Shown here: piece by piece, positions 36,117-41,815 of the stretch
Layout of the letters: each line of letters begins with the position of its first letter
Numbering within the stretch: the first letter of the stretch is position 1
From: Cellulomonas biazotea
GTDB lineage: Bacteria > Actinomycetota > Actinomycetes > Actinomycetales > Cellulomonadaceae
Length of the DNA: 41,815 bases
Reading direction: 5' to 3'
Assembly: GCF_004306155.1 (NCBI RefSeq)
Contig: NZ_BIMR01000016.1
Location: 1-41,815 of the forward strand
Notes under the pieces: generated by a model
Told to the model about the DNA's origin: nothing
The model's database searches: none
What the model saw: the letters and a program-made list of their open reading frames with translations, nothing else
Position numbers and translations under genes: made by a program

Positions 36117-37070
36117 GTGACGACGCCCGCCACCGCACCCGCCCCGCCGCCCCTGCTCGACCGGCTGCGGCCGCGCTGGACCCGGCCCGCGATCGTCGCG
36201 AACCTCGTCGGGCAGATCGTCATCGTCGGCACCGGCGGCGCCGTGCGGCTCACCGGCTCCGGCCTCGGCTGCTCGACGTGGCCGCAGTGCGAGCCCGGCG
36301 AGTTCACGCCCCGGTTCCACGAGGCGACCTCGATCCACCCGTTCATCGAGTTCGGCAACCGCACCATCACGGGCGTCCTCGGCATCCTCGCGATCGCCGT
36401 GGCGCTCCTCGTCTTCACGGACCGCCGCCGGTCGAGCGCCTACCGCTGGCTCGGGCTCGCACCCCTCGCGGGCGTCGCGGTGCAGGCGGTCGTGGGCGGC
36501 ATCACCGTGCTCGTCGACCTGCACCCCGCGATCGTCGGCGGGCACCTGCTCATCTCGATGGCGCTCGTCGCCGCCTCGACCTGGCTGCTGGTCCGGGCCC
36601 GCGAGGGCGACGCCCCGCCCGTGCCCGTCGTCGACACGACCACCTACGCGCTGCGCTGGGCGCTCGCCGCGGCGACCGTCGTCGTGCTGGTCCTCGGCGT
36701 CGTCGTCACCGGCGCGGGCCCGCACTCGGGCGACGAGGAGGTCGGGTACCGGTTCGCGGTCGACCCCTACGCGACCGCGCGCGTGCACGCCGCGGCCGTG
36801 TGGCTGTTCGTCGCCGTCCTCGCCGTCATGCTCGTGCGGATCGTGCGCAGCGGCGTCGGCGGGCGTCCACGGTCCGTGGGCATCGTGCTGCTCGTCATCA
36901 CGCTCGCCCAAGGCCTCGTCGGCTACGTGCAGCTCTTCACCGGGCTTCCGATCGCGCTCGTCAACCTGCACATGGTCGGCGCGGCGCTGCTCGCGGCGGG
37001 CGTCGTCTCGTTCAGCGGCACCCTGCGCGCGCGGGACCCGCTGCCCGACAGGGCCCTGACAGCGGTCTGA
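36117..37070 (+). CDS. ctaA: Heme A synthase (COX15/CtaA)
   Basis: 317 aa, about eight membrane helices. Conserved features: GGAVRLTGSGLGCSTWPQC with the paired cysteines of Gram-positive CtaA, HPFIEFGNR with His and the essential Glu, GGHLLISM, ARVHAAAVW and NLHMVGAAL, giving the heme-ligand histidines. It oxidises heme O to heme A for cytochrome aa3 oxidase. Fits with SURF1 at 20817 as oxidase assembly functions. Possibly leaderless. Confidence 0.95.
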   Translation: MTTPATAPAPPPLLDRLRPRWTRPAIVANLVGQIVIVGTGGAVRLTGSGLGCSTWPQCEPGEFTPRFHEATSIHPFIEFGNRTITGVLGILAIAVALLVFTDRRRSSAYRWLGLAPLAGVAVQAVVGGITVLVDLHPAIVGGHLLISMALVAASTWLLVRAREGDAPPVPVVDTTTYALRWALAAATVVVLVLGVVVTGAGPHSGDEEVGYRFAVDPYATARVHAAAVWLFVAVLAVMLVRIVRSGVGGRPRSVGIVLLVITLAQGLVGYVQLFTGLPIALVNLHMVGAALLAAGVVSFSGTLRARDPLPDRALTAV

Positions 37071-37117
37071 CAGCGCCGGCCGGTCGACGACAGCCGACCG
37101 ACAGCGCCCCCGTCCCA

Positions 37118-37141
37118 CCCTGGTCACGACACCGACCAGGG
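37118..37141 (+). promoter_or_regulatory. Inverted repeat overlapping ribosome site of drrA-like gene
   Basis: CCCTGGTC (37118-37125) and GACCAGGG (37134-37141) are separated by 8 nt. The right arm overlaps the Shine-Dalgarno (AGGGAGG) of the ATG at 37149. It could be a TetR-type operator or an RNA hairpin that hides the ribosome site. Confidence 0.5.
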
Positions 37142-37148
37142 AGGACCC

Positions 37149-38165
37149 ATGACCCACCAGACCTGGGCCATCGAGGCCGAGGGCCTCGTCAAGCTCTTCG
37201 GGGAGCAGCGCGCCGTCGACGGCGTCGACCTCACCGTCCGGACCGGCACCGTCTACGGCGTGCTCGGCCCGAACGGCGCCGGGAAGACGACGACGATCCG
37301 CATGCTCGCCACGCTGCTGCGGCCCGACGCGGGCACCGCGCGCGTCTTCGGCCACGACGTCGCCCGCGAGCCGCACGTGGTGCGCCAGCTCGTCGGCGTG
37401 ACCGGGCAGTACGCCTCGGTCGACGAGACGCTGAGCGCCACCGAGAACCTCGTGCTGTTCTCGCGCCTGCACGGCCTGCCCCGGGCGACCGCCCGCCGCA
37501 CGGCTGTCGACCTGCTCGAGCGGTTCGGGCTCACCGAGGCCGCGAGCAAGCCGCTGCGGAGCTTCTCGGGCGGCATGCGGCGCCGGCTCGACCTCGCGGC
37601 CAGCCTCATCGCGCAGCCGCCGCTGATCTTCCTCGACGAGCCGACGACGGGCCTCGACCCGCGCACCCGCGCGCAGATGTGGGACACGATCCGCGAGCTC
37701 GTCGCGAGCGGCTCGACCGTCCTGCTCACCACGCAGTACCTCGACGAGGCCGACCAGCTCGCCGACCGGATCGCGGTCATCGACCGCGGCCGGGTCGTCG
37801 CCGAGGGCACCGCCGACGAGCTGAAGTCGGCCGTCGGCACGCAGTCGCTCCAGCTCAGGCTCGCCGACCCGGGCCACGTGCTCGCGGCGGCCGCGACCGT
37901 CCGCGACCGCTTCCGCGTCGAGCCGACGGTCTCGCCCGAGGCCGGCCGCCTCACGGTCCCGCTCGACGACCCCGGCGCCGTCACGGACCTGCTCGTCCTG
38001 CTGCGCGAGCGCGGGCTGGGCGTCGACGAGCTGTCGATGCAGAAGCCCTCGCTCGACGAGGTCTTCCTCACGCTGACCGGCCACCCGGCCGAGGCGACCG
38101 ACGACGCGGACGGGTCCGCGGCGCAGAGCGCGGCCGACGCCGCAGGAACGACGGTGAACGCATGA
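37149..38165 (+). CDS. DrrA-type ABC transporter ATPase
   Basis: 338 aa. Daunorubicin-resistance (DrrA) subtype: Walker [35 protein letters not shown], signature [12 protein letters not shown], Walker [16 protein letters not shown]-loop TTQYLDEAD (His replaced by Gln, as usual for DrrA) and the C-terminal [13 protein letters not shown] motif. Probably exports a drug or lipid; substrate unknown. ATG 37149 follows AGGGAGG. Coupled to the permease (ATGA). Confidence 0.94.
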   Translation: MTHQTWAIEAEGLVKLFGEQRAVDGVDLTVRTGTVYGVLGPNGAGKTTTIRMLATLLRPDAGTARVFGHDVAREPHVVRQLVGVTGQYASVDETLSATENLVLFSRLHGLPRATARRTAVDLLERFGLTEAASKPLRSFSGGMRRRLDLAASLIAQPPLIFLDEPTTGLDPRTRAQMWDTIRELVASGSTVLLTTQYLDEADQLADRIAVIDRGRVVAEGTADELKSAVGTQSLQLRLADPGHVLAAAATVRDRFRVEPTVSPEAGRLTVPLDDPGAVTDLLVLLRERGLGVDELSMQKPSLDEVFLTLTGHPAEATDDADGSAAQSAADAAGTTVNA

Positions 38166-39001
38166 GCGCCACGACCCTGACCCCGACCCCCCGGCGCCTC
38201 ACCGCGGACCCCGCGGGCCTCGACCTGCCGTCGGCCGTCTCCCCCGCCCTCGCGGTGACCCAGTCGCTGACGATGGCGTGGCGCGGGCTGGTGAAGATCC
38301 GCCGCACGCCCGAGCAGCTCATGGACGTCACGCTGCAGCCGATCCTGTTCACGCTGATGTTCACGTACATCTTCGGCGGCGCGATCTCCGGCAGCGTGCA
38401 GGACTACCTGCCCGTCATCATCCCCGGCATCCTCGTCCAGACCGTCATCACGACGTCCGTCGTCACGGGCGTGCAGCTGCGCGAGGACATGGACAAGGGC
38501 GTGTTCGACCGGTTCAAGTCGCTGCCCATCGCCCGAGTCGCGCCGCTGGCCGGTGCGCTGCTCGCCGACATGGTGCGGTACCTCATCGCGACGACCCTCA
38601 CGTTCACGATGGGCTACGTCATGGGCTACCGCCCCGGCGGCGGGATCGGCGGCGTCGTCATGGCAGGGCTGCTCGTCGTCGTCTGCTCGTGGTCGCTGAG
38701 CTGGATCTTCGCGTTCTTCGGCGTGATCGGCCGGACGGCCACCGCGGTGCAGGGCACGTCGTTCCTGGTCCTGTTCCCGCTGACCTTCCTGTCGAACGCG
38801 TTCGTCGACCCGTCGACGATGCCGCGGCCGCTGCAGGTGTTCGCCGACGCGAACCCCGTCTCACACCTCGTCACGGCGGTCCGGGAGCTCGCCAACACCG
38901 CGGCCGTGACCCACCAGGTCGGCCTCGCGCTGCTCGGGTCGGCGGTCGTCGTGGCGGTCTTCGCGCCGCTGGCCGTGCGGGCGTACATGCGCCGCGCCTG
39001 A
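38162..39001 (+). CDS. DrrB-type ABC transporter permease
   Basis: 279 aa. ABC-2 permease, six membrane helices. Has the DrrB signature [48 protein letters not shown] before helix 1, and [29 protein letters not shown] before the last helix. Pairs with the DrrA-type ATPase. Ends before a strong hairpin shared with the convergent regulator gene. Confidence 0.94.
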   Translation: MSATTLTPTPRRLTADPAGLDLPSAVSPALAVTQSLTMAWRGLVKIRRTPEQLMDVTLQPILFTLMFTYIFGGAISGSVQDYLPVIIPGILVQTVITTSVVTGVQLREDMDKGVFDRFKSLPIARVAPLAGALLADMVRYLIATTLTFTMGYVMGYRPGGGIGGVVMAGLLVVVCSWSLSWIFAFFGVIGRTATAVQGTSFLVLFPLTFLSNAFVDPSTMPRPLQVFADANPVSHLVTAVRELANTAAVTHQVGLALLGSAVVVAVFAPLAVRAYMRRA

Positions 39002-39009
39002 CCAGGTCC

Positions 39010-39048
39010 GCCCGACACCCCGGGGTCGCGCACCCCGGGGCGTCGGGC
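39010..39048. terminator. Bidirectional terminator hairpin
   Basis: 16-bp stem with one mismatch (39010-39025 with 39033-39048, 7-nt loop) between the convergent permease (stop 39001) and regulator (stop 39067). Confidence 0.75.
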
Positions 39049-39066
39049 GTCTGCGGGGTGCGGCGG

Positions 39067-41815
39067 TCAGGGCGTCGTCGGCGACGGTTCCGGGGGCGAC
39101 GACCAGAGCGACGCCACGAGCGCCAGGGCGCGCGCCGCCGCGTTCCGCCGGCCCGCGGCCCGTGCCCGCTCGCGTGCGGCGTCGACCCGCACGTCCCCGT
39201 GCACCAGGCGCGCCCTCTCCTCGAGCGGGGCGCGCCACAGGATCGGCAGGTCCTGCCGCGACCCGAGCAGGTCGGCGAGGAAGAACAGCGTCAGTCCGTC
39301 GTCGACCCGGTCGGGCCGCGCGGTCGACGACCAGGTGGCGGCCCCGAGGCCGACGGCTGCGGTTCCCAGGACGGGGTGGTCGATCGCGCCCGTCCCCCGC
39401 AGGAACTGCCACTCGTGCACGTGCGCGGCCAGCCGCGCGGCAGGCTCGGCCACGGGTGGCTGGCCCGCGCGCGACTCCTCGGGCGCGAGGACCAGCTGGG
39501 CGAGCCAGCCGGCGGTCAGCATGACGAACCACGGCGACGACGCGCCCGGCGCACCGTCCGGGTCGAACGCGTCGTTCGCCGCCCGCAGCAGCGCGAGCGC
39601 CCCCGGCAGGTCACCCCGCGCTGCGGCGATCTCCGCGCGACCCGCGTGCTCGAGCGCGACGACCTCGGGCGACGCCCACCCGGTCGGCACGGACCGGCCC
39701 GACGCGACGAGCTCCGCGATCTCGTCGCAGCGCTCCTGCGCGGCGTCCAGGTCACCGACGCCGACCGCGCCCGCGAGCTCCAGCCACGTGAGCTGGTGCA
39801 GCTCCTCGTCGGCGAGCAGCCGCCGCAGCCCGGTCCGTGCGCGCCCCGCCCACACGAGGACGTCGTCGGGCCGCCCCTCCTCGCTCGCGAGCTGCGCGAG
39901 GAACGAGGCGTTGTTCGCCACCGCCCACACGTCGCCGCGCTCGACGGCCAGGGCGTACGCCGTCTCGACCCACCGCCGGGCGACCTCGACGCGTCCCGAG
40001 TTCTCGGCGAGCTGCGCCGAGAGCATGTGCCCGATCATCGCGAGGTACGCGTCGTCCGCGCGGCGCAGCACCGCGAGCTCGCGCGCGACGCCCGCGACGG
40101 ACCCCGCGAGCGCGAGCCGCACGAACGCGCGCGTCCTGCTGCCGAGGTGCGCCCCCAGCTCGCGCTCGACCAGCCGGAGCCGCGCGAGGGACCGGACGGT
40201 CGACGCCGCGTCCCCGAACGTGCCCATCCCCGCGAGCTCGGTGAGCGCGAGCGCGGTCACGTCCGCGAGCACCGGGGGCACCCGCCAGCCGTGCGTGCGG
40301 GCCAGCACCTCCTGCCCCAGGCCGAAGACCTGCTCGTGCGCGCCCCGCAGGCTCCAGTGGCCGCTGAGCAGCACGTACAGCGCGTACGCCTCGCCTGAGC
40401 GCCCCGCGGCGAGCACGGTGCGCAGCGCGAGGAGCAGGTTGTCCTGCTCGGTGCGGACCGCGCCCATCGCGGCGACCTGGTCGCCGTCGACGAGCCGCGG
40501 CGCCCACCGGCGGGTGAACGCGAGCGCCCAGGCGACCATCGCGGCGAGCGCCGGCGTCTCCTCGCCCGCGGCCGCGAGGCGCAGCTGCCCGAACTCGCGC
40601 ACCGTCTCGAGCATCCGGTACCGGACCGTCGGGGTGCCGTCACCGCTGCCGTGCTCGTCGGTGACGGTGCACAGCGACTGCAGGACGAGTCCGTCGAGCG
40701 CGTCCACGACACCCCAGTCGAGCGCGTCGAGGTCGACCTGGCCGGGCTCGCCGCTCCCGACGGTGCCGGCGGCTCCGCCCAGGGCCTCGCGGGTCGCGTC
40801 GTGAGAGACGGCGAGCCGGCCGACGACCGTCGCGGCGTCGAGCCCGAACCCGTCCGGCAGGACCGAGAGCCGCCGCAGCACCGCCTGCTCGTCGTCCGTC
40901 AGCAGGTTCCAGCTCCAGTCGATGACGGCCTCGAGCGTCCGGTGCCGCTCGGGCGCCAGCCGCTCGCCGGAGCGCAGCAGCGCGAAGCGCGCGTCGAGCC
41001 TCCGCTCGACCTCCTCGACGGTCATGGTGCGCACGCGCGCGGCGGCGAGCTCGATCGCGAGGGGCAGGCCGTCGAGGCGGGTGACGAGGCGGGCGACCAC
41101 GTCGAGGGGCAGCGCGGCGCCGGGTCGGGCCGCCCGCGCGCGCTCGAGGAAGAGCTCGACCGCGGCACCCCGGCCGTCGTCGACGGGCAGCGGGGCGAGC
41201 GGGTGCACCCGTTCCCCGGCGACGAGCAGGGGCGTGCGGCTCGTGGTCAGCACCCGCAGGTCGGTCACGGCGGCGAGGAGGCCGTCGGCGCACGCGGCCG
41301 CCCCCGCGACGACGTGCTCGCAGTTGTCGAGGACGAGCAGGGCGGGGACCTCGCCCAGCCGCTCGGCGACGCGGCGCAGCACGTCCGCCGTCGGCGGGAG
41401 CTGGTCGCCGAGCCGCGGGCCCCGCGTGGGCTGCGCGAGCCCGAGCGCGGACGCGACCGCGACGTCGACGTCGGCGTCGGTCCGCACGCCCGCGAGCTCC
41501 ACGACGACGACCCACGTGTCGTCCTGGGCGCGCCGCGCGACCTGCTGCGCGAGCGTCGTCTTGCCCAGACCGCCCGTGCCGAGGACGGTGACGAGGCGGC
41601 CGTCGGCGAGCAGCGACTCGACCGTCGCGACGTCGGCGTCGCGGCCGAGCACGGCGTGCGGAGCCGCACGCACCCCGAGGGGTCGACGACGGACCGTCCG
41701 GTGCGAGCCGGCGACCGCACCGCCTGCGAGCTCGCCGTGCGCGCCGCCCGATGCCGCGGCGCCGTCCACGGGCGCCCCGGGCGGGCTCGGCGGACCGTCC
41801 GGCGCGGTGCGGCCC
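39067..41815 (-). CDS. AfsR/SARP-like STAND ATPase with TPR region, 5' end missing
   Basis: At least 915 codons visible; the frame is open to the right edge, so the start lies outside. Order seen: a low-complexity Pro/Gly/Ala linker (about 41650-41815), NB-ARC/STAND ATPase with Walker A GTGGLGKTT, Walker B ALLVLDNCEHV and GLPLAIELAAARV, a winged-helix segment (RTLEAVIDWSWNLL), then alpha-helical TPR-like repeats. No helix-turn-helix is found at the C-terminus, so any DNA-binding/BTAD domain must be N-terminal and beyond the edge, as in AfsR-type regulators. Likely an ATP-dependent transcriptional regulator. A GTG at 41769 is a possible but unsupported internal start. Confidence 0.86.
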   Translation of the reverse strand, partial: GRTAPDGPPSPPGAPVDGAAASGGAHGELAGGAVAGSHRTVRRRPLGVRAAPHAVLGRDADVATVESLLADGRLVTVLGTGGLGKTTLAQQVARRAQDDTWVVVVELAGVRTDADVDVAVASALGLAQPTRGPRLGDQLPPTADVLRRVAERLGEVPALLVLDNCEHVVAGAAACADGLLAAVTDLRVLTTSRTPLLVAGERVHPLAPLPVDDGRGAAVELFLERARAARPGAALPLDVVARLVTRLDGLPLAIELAAARVRTMTVEEVERRLDARFALLRSGERLAPERHRTLEAVIDWSWNLLTDDEQAVLRRLSVLPDGFGLDAATVVGRLAVSHDATREALGGAAGTVGSGEPGQVDLDALDWGVVDALDGLVLQSLCTVTDEHGSGDGTPTVRYRMLETVREFGQLRLAAAGEETPALAAMVAWALAFTRRWAPRLVDGDQVAAMGAVRTEQDNLLLALRTVLAAGRSGEAYALYVLLSGHWSLRGAHEQVFGLGQEVLARTHGWRVPPVLADVTALALTELAGMGTFGDAASTVRSLARLRLVERELGAHLGSRTRAFVRLALAGSVAGVARELAVLRRADDAYLAMIGHMLSAQLAENSGRVEVARRWVETAYALAVERGDVWAVANNASFLAQLASEEGRPDDVLVWAGRARTGLRRLLADEELHQLTWLELAGAVGVGDLDAAQERCDEIAELVASGRSVPTGWASPEVVALEHAGRAEIAAARGDLPGALALLRAANDAFDPDGAPGASSPWFVMLTAGWLAQLVLAPEESRAGQPPVAEPAARLAAHVHEWQFLRGTGAIDHPVLGTAAVGLGAATWSSTARPDRVDDGLTLFFLADLLGSRQDLPILWRAPLEERARLVHGDVRVDAARERARAAGRRNAAARALALVASLWSSPPEPSPTTP

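Noticed and set aside
35214-38084. Long minus-strand open frame (956 codons) across the ABC permease, ctaA and DrrA-type genes
   Set aside because: It mirrors well-recognised plus-strand genes, its product is low-complexity Arg/Glu/Asp with no domain, and long antisense frames are expected at this GC content.

Overview
The window is very GC-rich, uses GTG starts heavily and packs genes into operons with 4-base ATGA/GTGA overlaps. Gene content (actinobacterial SUF operon with a Rieske protein, SURF1 and heme A synthase, divergent glgA/glgC, BioY-type ECF transporter, an AfsR-like STAND regulator, a GH10 xylanase) points to a chromosomal segment of a high-GC actinobacterium. A Cellulomonas-like member of the Micrococcales is my best guess, from the xylanase and GC level only. 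I see no prophage, transposon or CRISPR array; this is a core-type region with a few accessory pieces.

Layout. 56-4095 (minus strand): SAM methyltransferase, HNH endonuclease, a 76-aa protein preceded by a tRNA-like element, a possible 48-aa ORF, a SpoU rRNA/tRNA methyltransferase and a DUF4259 protein. 4380-7072: GH10 xylanase and MFS permease, separated by a 28-bp perfect palindrome (LacI-type operator candidate) that contains the permease stop codon. 7160-12791: heterodimeric ABC exporter, then an NfeD/stomatin pair. 12923-14582: an orphan ABC ATPase and a divergent protein of unknown function. 14589-17964: glgA and glgC divergent, then serB. 17984-20106: fabG-fabI-histidine phosphatase. 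20240-21749: DUF3099, a small Cys/His protein and SURF1. 21733-25522: ABC-F protein, divergent from a bioY-bioM-bioN set. 25623-27109: zinc metallopeptidase and GNAT acetyltransferase.

27206-34021 is a complete SUF operon read on the minus strand (sufR-sufB-sufD-Rieske-sufC-sufS-sufU-sufT) in which most junctions overlap. Divergent from it, 34313-37070 encodes an ABC ATPase/permease pair and heme A synthase. This arrangement matches the known actinobacterial suf/ctaA neighbourhood and links Fe-S assembly with respiratory heme assembly. 37149-39001 is a DrrAB-type export pair. 39067 to the right edge is an AfsR-like STAND ATPase/TPR protein whose N-terminus lies outside the window.

Two signals run across the window. 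First, eleven genes have a TANNNT hexamer 6-8 nt upstream of their start codon, as expected for leaderless mRNAs. Second, the sufR promoter carries CAAC-N6-GTTG, the inverted repeat described for cyanobacterial SufR, with the N6 coinciding with a plausible -10 hexamer. The most unexplained item is the tRNA-like acceptor/T-arm structure at 2210-2274, upstream of the 76-aa protein and HNH genes. The stretch without recognised genes at 2095-2646 holds this element, a hairpin and the possible 48-aa ORF; nothing is seen in 2515-2646 or in 1-55.
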